Source: Neorhizobium sp.
GTDB taxonomy: Bacteria > Pseudomonadota > Alphaproteobacteria > Rhizobiales > Rhizobiaceae
Reading direction: 5' to 3'
Assembly (NCBI GenBank): GCA_028283725.1
Contig: JAPWKC010000003.1
Coordinates: forward strand, 1 to 64,000
Length of the DNA: 64,000 nt
Shown here: positions 8,916-19,213 of the stretch, piece after piece
Position numbering within the stretch: the stretch's first letter is position 1
How the letters are laid out: each line of letters starts with the position of its first letter
The notes under the pieces: generated by a model
What the model was told of the DNA's origin: nothing
Database searches by the model: none
What the model saw: only the letters and a program-made list of their open reading frames with translations
Program-made: the position numbers and the translations under genes

Positions 8916-10447
8916 CGATCACTCTTTATCCGGGCAATGTGCCGCTCAAGGATCTCGCCGAGATCTACTGGACCATCGGTTCGGCCAAGCTCGATCCGTC
9001 CTTCGATGCCGGCATCCTCAAGGCTGCCGCCCGTATCGCCGAGATCGCGGCCGGCAATGCGCCGGTCTATGGTATCAATACCGGCTTCGGTAAACTCGCC
9101 TCGATCAAGATCGATGCGGCCGATCTCGCCACGCTGCAGCGCAATCTCATCCTGTCGCATTGCTGCGGGCTTGGCGCACCCCTGCCAGAAAACGTCGTGC
9201 GGCTGATCATGGCGCTGAAGCTGATTTCGCTTGGCCGTGGCGCATCCGGCGTGCGGCTCGATCTCATCCGGCTGATCGAAAATATGCTGCAAAAGGGCGT
9301 CATTCCCGTCATCCCGGAAAAGGGTTCGGTCGGTGCATCCGGCGATCTGGCGCCGCTTGCGCATATGGCGGCGACGATGATGGGCGAGGGCGAGGCCTTT
9401 TTCGGCGGTGTTCGCATGGCGTCGAGCGAGGCGCTCTCCAAGGCCGGTCTCACGCCTGTCGTGCTCGCCGCCAAGGAAGGGCTGGCGCTGATCAACGGCA
9501 CCCAGACCTCGACGGCGTTGGCGCTGGCAGGCCTGTTCCGGGCTCATCGTGCGGCGCAGACGGCGCTCGTCACCGGCGCGCTGTCGACGGATGCGGCGAT
9601 GGGGTCTTCCGCGCCCTTCCATCCCGATATCCATACGCTGCGCGGCCATAAGGGCCAGATCGATGCGGGTGCGGCGCTGCGTGCGCTGCTGTCCGGTTCG
9701 GAAATCCGCGAGAGCCATATCGAAGGCGACGAACGGGTGCAGGACCCCTATTGCATCCGCTGCCAGCCGCAGGTGGATGGCGCGTGCCTTGATCTTCTGC
9801 GGCAGGTGGCCCGCACGCTGGAAATCGAAGCCAATGCCGTCACCGACAATCCGCTGGTGCTCTCCGACAATGAAGTGGTGTCTGGCGGTAATTTCCATGC
9901 GGAACCCGTCGCCTTCGCCGCCGACCAGACGGCGCTTGCGATCTGCGAGATCGGTGCGATTGCGCAGCGGCGTATCGCGCTTCTGGTCGATCCGGCGCTC
10001 TCCTATGGCCTGCCGGCGTTTCTGTCGAAGAAGCCGGGGCTGAATTCCGGATTGATGATCGCGGAAGTCACGTCTGCGGCGCTGATGAGCGAGAACAAGC
10101 AGATGTCGCATCCGGCATCGGTCGATTCGACGCCGACCTCGGCCAATCAGGAGGACCATGTGTCGATGGCCTGCCATGGCGCGCGTCGTCTTCTCGCCAT
10201 GAGCGAAAACCTGTTCGGCATTCTCGGCATCGAGGCGCTGGCCGCCGTGCAGGGCGTCGAGCTGCGCGGTCCCTTGAAGACCAGCCCGGAGCTGGAGAAG
10301 GCCGTCGCCGTGGTTCGCTCGGCCGTGCCTGTATTGGAGGACGACCGTTACATGGCGCCGGATCTTGCCGCCGCCGCCGAGCTCGTCGCATCGGGTGCGA
10401 TCGTTTCTGCCATTTCCGCCGGCATCCTGCCGGTTCTCGATATCTGA
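8912..10447 (+). CDS. hutH: histidine ammonia-lyase HutH
   Basis: 511 residues. It deaminates L-histidine to trans-urocanate, the inducing signal for HutC. The Ala-Ser-Gly triad that cyclises into the MIO cofactor is at 142-144 within [14 protein letters not shown], and Tyr53 in VYGINTGFG fits the catalytic tyrosine of the family. The [11 protein letters not shown] stretch is also typical. I chose ATG 8912, which overlaps the hutI stop; the open frame extends further upstream but only through hutI coding sequence. The next gene, hutU, begins 24 nt after the stop. Confidence 0.97.
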   Translation: MTITLYPGNVPLKDLAEIYWTIGSAKLDPSFDAGILKAAARIAEIAAGNAPVYGINTGFGKLASIKIDAADLATLQRNLILSHCCGLGAPLPENVVRLIMALKLISLGRGASGVRLDLIRLIENMLQKGVIPVIPEKGSVGASGDLAPLAHMAATMMGEGEAFFGGVRMASSEALSKAGLTPVVLAAKEGLALINGTQTSTALALAGLFRAHRAAQTALVTGALSTDAAMGSSAPFHPDIHTLRGHKGQIDAGAALRALLSGSEIRESHIEGDERVQDPYCIRCQPQVDGACLDLLRQVARTLEIEANAVTDNPLVLSDNEVVSGGNFHAEPVAFAADQTALAICEIGAIAQRRIALLVDPALSYGLPAFLSKKPGLNSGLMIAEVTSAALMSENKQMSHPASVDSTPTSANQEDHVSMACHGARRLLAMSENLFGILGIEALAAVQGVELRGPLKTSPELEKAVAVVRSAVPVLEDDRYMAPDLAAAAELVASGAIVSAISAGILPVLDI

Positions 10448-10470
10448 CCTATAAAAACGGGAGCTTCGTC

Positions 10471-12156
10471 ATGACCAATCCACGCCACAATATCCGCGAT
10501 GTCCGTGCCCCGCGTGGGTCGGAACTCAACGCCCTGAGCTGGACGACCGAAGCGCCGCTGCGCATGCTGATGAACAATCTTGACCCGGACGTGGCGGAAA
10601 ATCCGCATGAGCTGGTCGTCTATGGCGGCATCGGCCGTGCCGCCCGCACCTGGGACGATTTCGACAAAATAGCCGCGACCCTGAAGACGCTGACGGAAGA
10701 AGAGACGCTGCTGGTGCAGTCCGGCAAGCCGGTCGGCGTGTTCCGCACCCACAAGGATGCGCCGCGCGTGCTGATCGCCAATTCCAACCTCGTGCCGCAT
10801 TGGGCGACCTGGGACCATTTCAACGAACTGGATAAGAAGGGCCTTGCCATGTACGGCCAGATGACGGCCGGTTCGTGGATCTATATCGGCACGCAGGGCA
10901 TCGTGCAGGGCACGTATGAAACCTTCGTCGAGGCCGGCCGCCAGCATTATAACGGCAATCTCAAGGGCAAGTGGATCCTGACCGGCGGTCTCGGCGGCAT
11001 GGGCGGCGCCCAGCCGCTCGCCGCCGTCATGGCCGGCGCCTGCTGTTTGGCCGTCGAAAGCGACGAGACGCGCATCGATTTTCGCCTGCGCACCCGTTAT
11101 GTCGATGCGAAGGCCACGACGCTTGACGAAGCGCTGGCGATGATTGCCGAATGGACGGCGAAGGGCGAGGCCAAGTCCGTTGGCCTGCTCGGAAATGCCG
11201 CGGAAATCTTCCCGGAACTGGTTCGCCGCATGAAGGAAGGCGGCCCGCGCCCTGACATCGTCACCGACCAGACCTCGGCGCATGATCCCCGCAACGGCTA
11301 TCTGCCGATCGGCTGGACGGTTGCCGAGCACAAGGCCAAGCGTGAGAGCGACCCGAAATCCGTCGAAGAGGCCGCGCGCGCCTCGATGAAACAGCATGTC
11401 GAAGCCATGGTCGCCTTCTGGGATGCCGGCGTGCCGACGCTCGACTATGGCAACAACATCCGCCAGGTGGCGAAGGACGAGGGGCTGGAAAACGCCTTTG
11501 CCTTCCCCGGTTTCGTGCCGGCCTATATCCGCCCGCTGTTTTGCCGCGGCATCGGCCCGTTCCGCTGGGCGGCGCTTTCCGGCGACCCGGAGGATATCTA
11601 CAAGACGGATGCCAAGGTGAAGGAACTGCTGCCGGACAACACGCATCTGCACAACTGGCTCGACATGGCCCGCGAGCGCATCGCATTCCAGGGATTGCCG
11701 GCGCGCATTTGCTGGGTGGGTCTCGGCGATCGCCACAAGCTCGGTCTCGCCTTCAACGAGATGGTGAAGAGCGGCGAGCTTTCCGCCCCTGTTGTCATCG
11801 GCCGCGATCATCTGGATTCGGGCTCGGTCGCCTCGCCGAACCGCGAGACGGAAGCGATGAAGGACGGCTCGGATGCCGTCTCCGACTGGCCGCTTCTGAA
11901 CGCGCTCTTGAACACCGCCTCGGGCGCCACCTGGGTGTCGCTGCATCACGGCGGCGGTGTCGGCATGGGCTATTCGCAGCATTCCGGCATGGTGATCTGC
12001 GCCGACGGTACAGACGATGCGGCCCGTCGCCTGGAACGGGTTCTCTGGAACGATCCGGCCACCGGCGTCATGCGCCATGCGGATGCGGGCTATGAGATCG
12101 CGGTCGAGTGCGCGACGGAAAAGGGTCTGCGGCTTCCCGGCATTCTCGGGAACTGA
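10471..12156 (+). CDS. hutU: urocanate hydratase HutU
   Basis: 561 residues, full length for urocanase, which hydrates urocanate to imidazolonepropionate using tightly bound NAD+. The glycine-rich [12 protein letters not shown] stretch (about 171-182) contributes to NAD+ binding. Cys414 in ARICWVG is probably the counterpart of the catalytic Cys410 described for the Pseudomonas enzyme. A GGGAG ribosome binding site precedes ATG 10471. It sits between hutH and hutD, 5 nt before the hutD start. Confidence 0.97.
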   Translation: MTNPRHNIRDVRAPRGSELNALSWTTEAPLRMLMNNLDPDVAENPHELVVYGGIGRAARTWDDFDKIAATLKTLTEEETLLVQSGKPVGVFRTHKDAPRVLIANSNLVPHWATWDHFNELDKKGLAMYGQMTAGSWIYIGTQGIVQGTYETFVEAGRQHYNGNLKGKWILTGGLGGMGGAQPLAAVMAGACCLAVESDETRIDFRLRTRYVDAKATTLDEALAMIAEWTAKGEAKSVGLLGNAAEIFPELVRRMKEGGPRPDIVTDQTSAHDPRNGYLPIGWTVAEHKAKRESDPKSVEEAARASMKQHVEAMVAFWDAGVPTLDYGNNIRQVAKDEGLENAFAFPGFVPAYIRPLFCRGIGPFRWAALSGDPEDIYKTDAKVKELLPDNTHLHNWLDMARERIAFQGLPARICWVGLGDRHKLGLAFNEMVKSGELSAPVVIGRDHLDSGSVASPNRETEAMKDGSDAVSDWPLLNALLNTASGATWVSLHHGGGVGMGYSQHSGMVICADGTDDAARRLERVLWNDPATGVMRHADAGYEIAVECATEKGLRLPGILGN

Positions 12157-12161
12157 TCCCG

Positions 12162-12725
12162 ATGAAAGTGCTGAGGGCGAAAGACTATCGGCGCATGCCG
12201 TGGAAGAACGGCAAGGGCGAGACGGTGGAAATCACCGTCTTTCCCGAAGGTGCTTCCGTTGCAGATTTCGGCTGGCGGGTCTCGATGGCGCCGGTTGTTT
12301 CAGACGGTGCGTTTTCGAACTTCGAGGAGATCGACCGGACGCTATCGATTTTGACCGGCGAGGGCATGGCGCTTTCGGTCGAGGGGATGGAGCGCGTGGT
12401 GCTTGGCACGGTCTCGGCACCTTTCGCGTTTCCCGGCGATGCGGCAACCGATGCGGTTCTGACGCAGGGGCCGATCACCGATCTCAACGTGATGACCCGC
12501 CGCGGCCTGTTCTCGCACCGGGTGACGCGGGTGGAGACGGCAGGCGAGATCGTGCTGTCGGCCGATGCCGCGGTGACGATGATCGTGGTGACGGGGGAGG
12601 CGAGCGTCGTAGGCGCGGCGCTCGGGCCGCTCGATGCGGCCATCTTCGACACGGCAGGGCCCGGTTTGGTCGTGGTCGATGCCGAAAGCCCCGTTTTCGT
12701 CATCGAGATCATCGCCACGCGATAA
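12162..12725 (+). CDS. hutD: HutD family cupin protein
   Basis: 187 residues, starting 5 nt after the hutU stop; the frame is open further upstream but that part overlaps hutU. It begins MKVLRAKDYRRMPWKNGKG, the signature of HutD, a small cupin-fold protein that recurs in hut operons of proteobacteria. No enzyme activity is established for the family; in Pseudomonas it has been proposed to limit or tune hut expression, perhaps by binding a pathway intermediate. It is the last gene of this operon. No deformylase gene (hutG) follows. Confidence 0.9.
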   Translation: MKVLRAKDYRRMPWKNGKGETVEITVFPEGASVADFGWRVSMAPVVSDGAFSNFEEIDRTLSILTGEGMALSVEGMERVVLGTVSAPFAFPGDAATDAVLTQGPITDLNVMTRRGLFSHRVTRVETAGEIVLSADAAVTMIVVTGEASVVGAALGPLDAAIFDTAGPGLVVVDAESPVFVIEIIATR

Positions 12726-12883
12726 GGTGCCGTATTCGGCTGTCATCCGCCCGTCGGTCCGCATGTGTGGGGCGAAGGCCAAAGCCATCCGGCAGCCGCA
12801 GATCAGCAAAGCAGTTGACATTTTGCGCCGGACGGGGTCGCTTAAGGTATTGATTTCTCCTCAATCACCCGGAGTGACGCCCG

Positions 12884-14305
12884 ATGGCCTATCAGACCAC
12901 GATCGAACAGACGGTCTTCCGTTTTGACGACCTGAAACAATTGCTGGCCAAGGCGACGCCGGAGCGATCCGGCGACCAGCTGGCAGGTGTCGCGGCCGAT
13001 GGTCCCGTCGAGCGGCTTGCAGCGCAGATGGCGCTCGCCGATCTGCCGCTCAAGGCCTTTCTCGCTGAAGAGCTGATTTCCTCCGACGAGGACGAAGTCT
13101 CCCGGCTGATCGCCGAACAGCATGACGAAAAGGCGTTTTCGGCGATCTCGTCGCTCACCGTCGGTGAATTTCGCGAATGGCTCTTGAAGCCGGAAACCGG
13201 GCAGCGGCAGCTCGAAGCCGTCACCTATGGCCTGACGCCGGAAATGGTCGCGGCCGTCTCCAAGATCATGCGGGTGCAGGATCTGATCACCGTTGCCGCC
13301 AAGCGCGAGGTCGTCACGCGCTTCCGCTCGACGATCGGGCTCAAGGGCCGGCTTTCCACACGCAATCAGCCGAACCACCCGACCGACGACAGCTACGGCA
13401 TTGCCGCCTCTGCCATCGACGGTCTCCTGATGGGATCGGGCGATGCCGTCATCGGCGTCAATCCGGCGACCGACGCGACGGAGGATTATATCCGCATCGT
13501 CTCGCTGCTAGACGAATTGCGCTCGCGGCTTGCCATCCCGACCCAGACCTGCTGCCTCGGCCATGTGACGACGGCGATCCGGGCGATGGAAAAACAAGCG
13601 CCTGTCGATCTCGTCTTCCAGTCGGTTGCCGGCTCGCAGAAGGCGAATGACGGGTTCGGTGTCAATCTCGCCATTCTGAAGGAAGCCTATGAGGCGGCGA
13701 AGGGGCTGAAACGCGGCGCGCCGGATGCGAACCTGATGTATTTCGAGACCGGGCAGGGCGCGGCACTTTCCGCCGACGCGCATTTCGGCGTCGACCAGCA
13801 GACGATGGAGGTGCGCGCCTACGCCGTGGCGCGGCAATTCTCGCCGCTTCTCGTCAATACGGTGGTCGGCTTCATCGGGCCGGAATATCTGTTCAACGGC
13901 AAACAGATCATCCGCGCCGGCCTTGAGGATCATTTCTGCGGCAAGCTGATGGGGCTGCCGATGGGTGTCGACGTCTGCTACACCAACCATGCCGATGCCG
14001 ATCAGGAAGACATGGACACGCTCCTGACGCTGCTTTGTGCCGCCAACGTCAATTTCGTCATCACGGTGCCGGGTGCCGACGATATCATGCTCAACTATCA
14101 GTCGCTGTCGCATCACGATGCCGTCTATTGCCGCGAGACGCTGAACCGGCCACCGGCGCCGGAATTCGAACAGTGGCTGCGCGAGGTGGGGCTGACGGAT
14201 GCCGGCGGGGCGCTGCGGGAAGGGCCGGCGGGTGGGCCGGCGCAGCTGACGAGCCGGATTTCCGAACTCAGCCTGCTTTCCGAACCTAGCCTTTTGGGAG
14301 CGTGA
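12884..14305 (+). CDS. eutB: ethanolamine ammonia-lyase large subunit
   Basis: 473 residues, slightly longer than the roughly 455 of enteric EutB. With EutC it forms the adenosylcobalamin-dependent enzyme that turns ethanolamine into acetaldehyde and ammonia. Recognisable stretches are LKGRLSTRNQPNHPTDD, CCLGHVTTAI, FQSVAGSQKAN, YFETGQG and MGVDVCYTNHAD. A TTGACA hexamer at 12815-12820 could be a -35 element, but no good -10 follows at the normal distance. No cobalamin riboswitch could be seen in the 158-nt leader. eutC starts just after the stop. The transporter, aldehyde dehydrogenase and reactivase genes of larger eut operons are absent. Confidence 0.96.
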   Translation: MAYQTTIEQTVFRFDDLKQLLAKATPERSGDQLAGVAADGPVERLAAQMALADLPLKAFLAEELISSDEDEVSRLIAEQHDEKAFSAISSLTVGEFREWLLKPETGQRQLEAVTYGLTPEMVAAVSKIMRVQDLITVAAKREVVTRFRSTIGLKGRLSTRNQPNHPTDDSYGIAASAIDGLLMGSGDAVIGVNPATDATEDYIRIVSLLDELRSRLAIPTQTCCLGHVTTAIRAMEKQAPVDLVFQSVAGSQKANDGFGVNLAILKEAYEAAKGLKRGAPDANLMYFETGQGAALSADAHFGVDQQTMEVRAYAVARQFSPLLVNTVVGFIGPEYLFNGKQIIRAGLEDHFCGKLMGLPMGVDVCYTNHADADQEDMDTLLTLLCAANVNFVITVPGADDIMLNYQSLSHHDAVYCRETLNRPPAPEFEQWLREVGLTDAGGALREGPAGGPAQLTSRISELSLLSEPSLLGA

Positions 14306-14307
14306 CG

Positions 14308-15123
14308 ATGAGCAAGCCCGAGACGATCTCCACGACGATTTCGGCCGATGTTTCGGGTACGGCAGTGCCCGTGGAAACAAAGATCGGGGAACGCCATCTC
14401 GATCTCAAAGCCATGACCGATGCGCGCGTGTCGCTCGGCCGTTTCGGCTCCGGCCTGCCGACCAAGGCGCAACTTTCCTTTCTTCTCGATCATGCACGGG
14501 CCCGCGAGGCCGTGTGGACAGCGGCCGATGGGGAGGGCCTTCAGTCGCGTTTCGCAGCGCTCGGGCTTGGTGTCGTTGCGGTTGAAAGCCTTGCCCCCGA
14601 GCGCAGTGTCTATGTCCGCCGGCCGGATCTCGGGCGGCAGATTTCGGAGCGCTCGCAGGCCGCACTCGGCGAGGTGACATCGACCGCGGATGTGGTGATC
14701 GTCGTTGCCGACGGGCTGTCATCCAGCGCGGTCGATATCAATGCCGTGCCGCTGGTGGAGGCGATCGCGACGCGGCTCGGCGCCATCGGCCTGTCGCTGG
14801 CGCCGGTCGTGATTGCCGCGCAGGCGCGCGTGGCGCTGGCCGATCCGGTTGCAGAAGCGCTTGGCGCAAAAATCTCGATCATGCTGATCGGCGAGCGGCC
14901 GGGGCTTTCGGCCGCCGACAGCCTCGGCGCCTATATCACGTTCGGGCCGAAAAGCGGCACGCCGGATTCGCGCCGCAACTGCATTTCCAATATCCGCGAC
15001 GGCGGGATGGCCATTCCGGTCGCAGCCGATGCAATCGTCGCGCTTTTGCGCGACATGCTGAGGACCGGTATCAGCGGTGTGGCGCTGAAGGATGCGGCGG
15101 CAAGGCTCGGCGACGGGCGTTGA
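14308..15123 (+). CDS. eutC: ethanolamine ammonia-lyase small subunit
   Basis: 271 residues from ATG 14308, which has GGGAG 7 nt upstream; a GTG at 14302 overlapping the eutB stop is an alternative. EutC binds the cobalamin together with EutB. Family landmarks are TDARVSLGRFGSGLPT, FLLDHARAREAVW, YVRRPDLGR, VVADGLSS, and the C-terminal GERPGLSAADSLGAYITF plus RRNCISNIR. The first 30 residues are low in conservation. It converges with the Lrp gene, with only 21 nt between the stops. Confidence 0.96.
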   Translation: MSKPETISTTISADVSGTAVPVETKIGERHLDLKAMTDARVSLGRFGSGLPTKAQLSFLLDHARAREAVWTAADGEGLQSRFAALGLGVVAVESLAPERSVYVRRPDLGRQISERSQAALGEVTSTADVVIVVADGLSSSAVDINAVPLVEAIATRLGAIGLSLAPVVIAAQARVALADPVAEALGAKISIMLIGERPGLSAADSLGAYITFGPKSGTPDSRRNCISNIRDGGMAIPVAADAIVALLRDMLRTGISGVALKDAAARLGDGR

Positions 15124-15144
15124 GCCCGGCCGCCGACATGGCGA

Positions 15145-15600
15145 TCAGCTGCGCGGGCGCATCCGGGTCGCCAGAACATTGCGGATCGAGAAGCTGGAAT
15201 GGATGCGCAATACGCCGGGCATGGTGGAGAGGATTTCCTTGTGGATGCGCTCGAATTCGCCGGCACTCGCGACCTCGACACGTAAGAGATAGTCGGCGCC
15301 GCCGGTCATCAGGTAGCATTCCTTGATTTCCGGGTGGCGGCGCACGGCGGCCTCGAAGCGGTTCAGATAATCCTCGGTCTGGCGCTCCAGCGTGATGTTG
15401 ATGATGACGGCGATCGCCTGTTCGCCGGCGCCGCTATCGATCAGCGTCGTATAGCCCCGGATAACGCCGCTATCTTCCAGAATACGGATGCGCCGCAGGC
15501 AGGCGGAGGGGGACAGTCCCACCTCTTCGGCAAGCTTGGCATTGGTGATGCGCGCATTCAGTTTCAGCAGGCGCAGGAGATTGCGGTCGATCGAATCCAT
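15145..15600 (-). CDS. Lrp/AsnC family regulator (probable DadR)
   Basis: 151 residues: an N-terminal AsnC-type helix-turn-helix (LDRN-like start, ARITNAKLAEEVGLSPSACLRRIRILEDSGVI) and a C-terminal RAM ligand-binding domain (ECYLMTGGADYLLRVEV). It is divergent from alanine racemase and dadA, the arrangement in which Lrp-like DadR proteins activate D-/L-alanine catabolism in response to alanine. Three phased direct repeats in the shared intergenic region are candidate binding sites. The substrate assignment rests on the neighbours, so a general amino acid regulator is possible. Confidence 0.9.
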   Translation of the reverse strand: MDSIDRNLLRLLKLNARITNAKLAEEVGLSPSACLRRIRILEDSGVIRGYTTLIDSGAGEQAIAVIINITLERQTEDYLNRFEAAVRRHPEIKECYLMTGGADYLLRVEVASAGEFERIHKEILSTMPGVLRIHSSFSIRNVLATRMRPRS

Positions 15601-15729
15601 GGTTGGTCAAATCTGCAAAAAATTGATCAGTCCTTGCATTTATCTGCGAAAGATTGAAATTTTCAACGACGAAATCGCGGAAAATTCTTCGATCCTTCAC
15701 ATACCATTGTCCCAACAAAAGGTGGGAAC
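15601..15729. promoter_or_regulatory. divergent promoter region with three phased direct repeats
   Basis: ATCTGCAAAAAATTGA (from 15611), ATCTGCGAAAGATTGA (from 15642) and the weaker ATCGCGGAAAATTC (from 15674) are direct repeats 31 and 32 nt apart, which is three turns of the DNA helix. This is the pattern expected for an Lrp-family octamer wrapping DNA. The region is AT-rich compared with its surroundings and serves both the Lrp gene and the racemase gene. Confidence 0.55.
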
Positions 15730-16938
15730 ATGGATGCGACAAGTGCTATGCGGAACGATGCCGTAAAGGTGCATTCCATGCAGGGCTATGCCGGGGCAAG
15801 CTCTGCTGCGCCATGCGACATGTCATCGGCTGTGGCCGACGCCGACCCGATGCCGGCCGGCTATCCGGGTTATCTGACGATCGATCTTGCCGCGCTTTCG
15901 CGCAATTATCGAGCCATGGTCGAGCGTGTCTCGCCGGCCAGTGTCGCGGCGGTCGTCAAGGCGGATGCCTACGGGCTCGGTGCCGATCGGGTCGCGCCAG
16001 TGCTTTACGCCAGCGGTTGCCGGCATTTCTTCGTCGCGCAGTTTCATGAGGCACTGGCTGTTCTTGCCGCTATCGGCGACGACGCCGATGTCTTCGTGCT
16101 GAACGGCCTGCAACCGGGCAATGAAGGACCTTGCGCCGAGGCGGGCATCGTTCCGGTTGTCAATTCGACGGAACAGCTTGCCGCGTGGCAAGCACAGGCC
16201 GCCGCGCTTGGCCGTCCGTTGCCGGCGGTGCTGCAATTCGATACCGGCATGTCGCGGCTGGGCCTCGCCCCGGTCGATTTCGACAGTGTCCTGCGGGCGC
16301 TTGAGGAGGACAATCTCGATATCCGTTTCGTGATGAGCCATCTCGCCTGCGCCGATGAGCCGGACAACGAGCAGAATGCCGGGCAGCTTGCGGAAATGCA
16401 ACGGATCGCTGCAGTCTTTGCCGATGTGCCGCTCTGCTTTGCCAATTCCGGCGGGTCGTTTTTCGGCAAAACCTATCACGGCGCGCTGGTGCGGCCCGGC
16501 ATCGCCGTCTATGGCGGCGCACCGCATGGCAATGCCGACAATCCGATGGAGCCCGTCGTCAGCCTCGACGTCGCCGTTGTCCAGACGCGCAGCGTGGCTG
16601 AAGGCGCGAAGATCGGCTATGGCGGCGCGCATGTGGCCACCCGCGAGATGGTGCTGGCGACGATCGCAGCCGGTTACGCCGATGGCCTGCCGCGCACATT
16701 GAGCGATCGCGGTGCCGTCTATTTCGACGGCGTGCGTCTACCGATCGTCGGGCGCGTCTCGATGGACAGTATCATCGTCGATGCCACCGCATTGCCGGCC
16801 GGCCGGCTGACGCTCGGCGCCCGTGTCGAGGTCATCGGCCCGAACCAGAGCCTCGATGCACTGGCCGCCGATGCCGGGACGATTTCCTACGAGATCCTGA
16901 CGGGTCTTGGCCGCCGTTATTTCCGCAATTATCGATAA
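15730..16938 (+). CDS. dadX: alanine racemase (catabolic type)
   Basis: 402 residues from ATG 15730. It is a PLP fold type III enzyme that interconverts L- and D-alanine. The PLP lysine is K77 in VVKADAYGLG, and the second catalytic residue is the Tyr of AAGYADGLPR; the GRVSMD motif is also present. The N-terminus is about 40 residues longer than usual; ATG codons at residues 31 and 41 give more typical lengths. Its position before dadA and opposite an Lrp gene points to the catabolic racemase rather than the cell-wall one, though the two families are the same. Confidence 0.92.
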   Translation: MDATSAMRNDAVKVHSMQGYAGASSAAPCDMSSAVADADPMPAGYPGYLTIDLAALSRNYRAMVERVSPASVAAVVKADAYGLGADRVAPVLYASGCRHFFVAQFHEALAVLAAIGDDADVFVLNGLQPGNEGPCAEAGIVPVVNSTEQLAAWQAQAAALGRPLPAVLQFDTGMSRLGLAPVDFDSVLRALEEDNLDIRFVMSHLACADEPDNEQNAGQLAEMQRIAAVFADVPLCFANSGGSFFGKTYHGALVRPGIAVYGGAPHGNADNPMEPVVSLDVAVVQTRSVAEGAKIGYGGAHVATREMVLATIAAGYADGLPRTLSDRGAVYFDGVRLPIVGRVSMDSIIVDATALPAGRLTLGARVEVIGPNQSLDALAADAGTISYEILTGLGRRYFRNYR

Positions 16939-16977
16939 GGGTCGGTTCCGGCCCCTTGAACTCTCCTTGAGGCAGAC

Positions 16978-18228
16978 ATGAAAGTCATCGTTCTCGGCGC
17001 CGGCGTCGTCGGCACTACCACCGCCTATCAGCTGGCAAAGGCCGGACACGAGGTCACGGTCATCGACCGTCAGCCCGGTCCTGCGCTGGAAACCAGTTTT
17101 GCCAATGCCGGTCAGGTGTCCTTCGGCTATTGCGGCCCTTGGGCCGCGCCGGGCATTCCGCTGAAGGCGATCAAATGGATGATGGAAAAGCACGCGCCGC
17201 TGATCGTCAAGCCGAAGGCGGATATGGCGATGCTGTCGTGGCTGGCCAAGATGCTCGCCAATTGCACCGAGAGCCGCTACGCGCTGAACAAGGGCCGGAT
17301 GCTGCGGCTTTCCGAATATAGCCGCCTGTCGCTGGCCGAGGTTCGCGCCGAGACCGGCATCAGCTACGATGCGGGCATGCAGGGCACGGTGCAGCTCTTC
17401 CGCAGCCAGCAGCAGCTCGATGCGTCCGCCAAGGACGTCAAGGCGCTGGCGGCAGACGGTGTGCCGTTCGAGGTGCTCGACCGCGAGGGCTGCATCCGCG
17501 TCGAGCCGGCGCTTGCCCATGCGCGCGACAAGATCGCAGGCGGGCTTTTGACGCCGAAGGACGAGACGGGCGACTGCTTCAAGTTCACCAATGCGCTGGC
17601 CGCCAAGGCTGTCGAGATGGGTGTGACGTTCCGCTATGGCGTGACGGCCGATCATCTGGCCGTCGAGGGTGGCCGGATTGCCGGCGTCGTCGTTGCCGGA
17701 AAGCTGGTCGCCGCAGAGAGCGTCGTCGTGGCGCTCGGCAGCTATTCGCCCTTCATGGTCAAGTCGCTCGGCATTTCGCTGCCGGTCTATCCGGTCAAGG
17801 GTTATTCGCTGACGATCCCGATCGTCGATGAAAGCCGCGCCGTTTCCTCCACGGTGCTCGACGAGACCTACAAGATCGCCATTACCCGCCTCGGCGACCG
17901 TATCCGTGTCGGCGGCATGGCCGAGATTTCCGGCTTCACCAAGGATCTGCCGGAGGCCCGCCGAAAGACGCTGGAACTTTCCGTCACCGATCTGTTTCCG
18001 GGCGGCGATCTGTCGAAAGCGACGTTCTGGTCCGGCCTGCGCCCGATGACGCCGGATGGCACGCCCATCATCGGCAAGACGAAGATCGACGGGCTCTATC
18101 TCAATACCGGCCACGGCACGTTGGGCTGGACGATGAGCACCGGTTCGGCACGGGTGATCAGCGATATCGTCAGCGGTCGCAAGCCGGAAATCGATGCGGC
18201 GGATCTTGCCGTCTCGCGTTACGCCTGA
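16978..18228 (+). CDS. dadA: D-amino acid dehydrogenase, FAD subunit
   Basis: 416 residues, normal for DadA. It oxidises D-alanine and other D-amino acids to keto acids, passing electrons to the membrane chain. The N-terminal Rossmann motif is [16 protein letters not shown] followed by an acidic residue in VIDRQ, and SFANAGQ plus the C-terminal RPMTPDG...[10 protein letters not shown] stretch are diagnostic. It starts 39 nt after the racemase. Together they convert L-alanine to D-alanine to pyruvate and ammonia. Its end overlaps the converging DMT transporter gene by 10 nt. Confidence 0.95.
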   Translation: MKVIVLGAGVVGTTTAYQLAKAGHEVTVIDRQPGPALETSFANAGQVSFGYCGPWAAPGIPLKAIKWMMEKHAPLIVKPKADMAMLSWLAKMLANCTESRYALNKGRMLRLSEYSRLSLAEVRAETGISYDAGMQGTVQLFRSQQQLDASAKDVKALAADGVPFEVLDREGCIRVEPALAHARDKIAGGLLTPKDETGDCFKFTNALAAKAVEMGVTFRYGVTADHLAVEGGRIAGVVVAGKLVAAESVVVALGSYSPFMVKSLGISLPVYPVKGYSLTIPIVDESRAVSSTVLDETYKIAITRLGDRIRVGGMAEISGFTKDLPEARRKTLELSVTDLFPGGDLSKATFWSGLRPMTPDGTPIIGKTKIDGLYLNTGHGTLGWTMSTGSARVISDIVSGRKPEIDAADLAVSRYA

Positions 18229-19127
18229 TGCAGCGCCTGCCGGCGGCGCCATGCGCTGCCGGCCAATGGCAGAAGAACGGCGCCGATGATCAGGGCCGCT
18301 CCGCCCCAGGTCGTAAGGCCGGCGATCTCGCCGAACATCAGCCAGGCAATGGCGGCGACGAAGGGCAGGCGGAGAAACTCCACCGAGGCCACATGCGAGG
18401 CATCGGCCATCGCGAGCGCCTTGGTTATCAGCGCCATGTTGGCGGCGCCGAGAATGCCCTGAAGGATGAGCAGGGACAGGTTCCCCCAGGTCGGGGTTTC
18501 CCAGAAGAGCACGGCCGGCACGGCAGCAATCGGCACCGTCAGGATGAGGTTCCAGACGACCAGTGTTTCGGCGCTGTCGGTGGATGACATTTTCTTCAGC
18601 ATCAACTGTACCAGCGCCTGAAGCGCTGCCGCCGTGACCGCCAGCATCAGGGCGATCCATTCGCCCCTGTCGCCGTCGCTCGGGGAGATGATGATCAGTG
18701 CTCCGGCAAAGCCGGCAAGGATGGCGGCGATCCGCGACACGGTCAGCGCTTCCTTCAGCACCAGCCATGCGCCGAGCATCACGAAGATCGGCGCCGTGAA
18801 CATGATTGCCGTCACATCGGCAAGGGCCGCCTCGGCAAAGGCGGCAAAGCCGCAGACGAGCGACAGAAGCTTCAGCGCCGAGCGACAGAGATGCAGCCAG
18901 CGATATCGCGTCTTCAGCACCGCCGGGCGCCAGAGTATCCAGGGGAGAACGGTCATCAGACCGCACAGACATCGGAAGAAGCCGATGACGAAGGGATGCA
19001 CTTCACCTGCGAGCAGCCGGACGATGGCAGCGTCGACCGCGGTGAGGGCCGCTGCCGTGGCGGCAAACAGGATCGCGAGCAAGGTTCTGTCACGCGGCAG
19101 CATCACGTTGCTGATGATCGCTGTCAT
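18219..19127 (-). CDS. EamA/DMT family transporter
   Basis: 302 residues with about ten hydrophobic segments arranged as two EamA repeats (about 14-145 and 155-290). DMT proteins of this kind export or import small metabolites; the substrate cannot be told from sequence. It lies downstream of the FAH-family gene on the same strand, 86 nt away. A GC-rich hairpin at 19178-19196 (CGGCGGCA, GGG loop, TGCCGCCG) lies between them without a T run, so read-through from the upstream operon is possible. Its 3' end overlaps dadA, which converges on it. Confidence 0.88.
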   Translation of the reverse strand: MTAIISNVMLPRDRTLLAILFAATAAALTAVDAAIVRLLAGEVHPFVIGFFRCLCGLMTVLPWILWRPAVLKTRYRWLHLCRSALKLLSLVCGFAAFAEAALADVTAIMFTAPIFVMLGAWLVLKEALTVSRIAAILAGFAGALIIISPSDGDRGEWIALMLAVTAAALQALVQLMLKKMSSTDSAETLVVWNLILTVPIAAVPAVLFWETPTWGNLSLLILQGILGAANMALITKALAMADASHVASVEFLRLPFVAAIAWLMFGEIAGLTTWGGAALIIGAVLLPLAGSAWRRRQALHQA

Positions 19128-19213
19128 GACGGGCTCCGGCAGTGCGAATGCGACGACTTGAAGGGTAATGGAATGACCGGCGGCAGGGTGCCGCCGCCGG
19201 ATGCACCTTGGCC

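Noticed and set aside
12726..12883. Cobalamin riboswitch upstream of eutB
   Set aside because: The 158-nt leader is too short for a full element plus promoter, and no B12-box-like conserved core was recognised.
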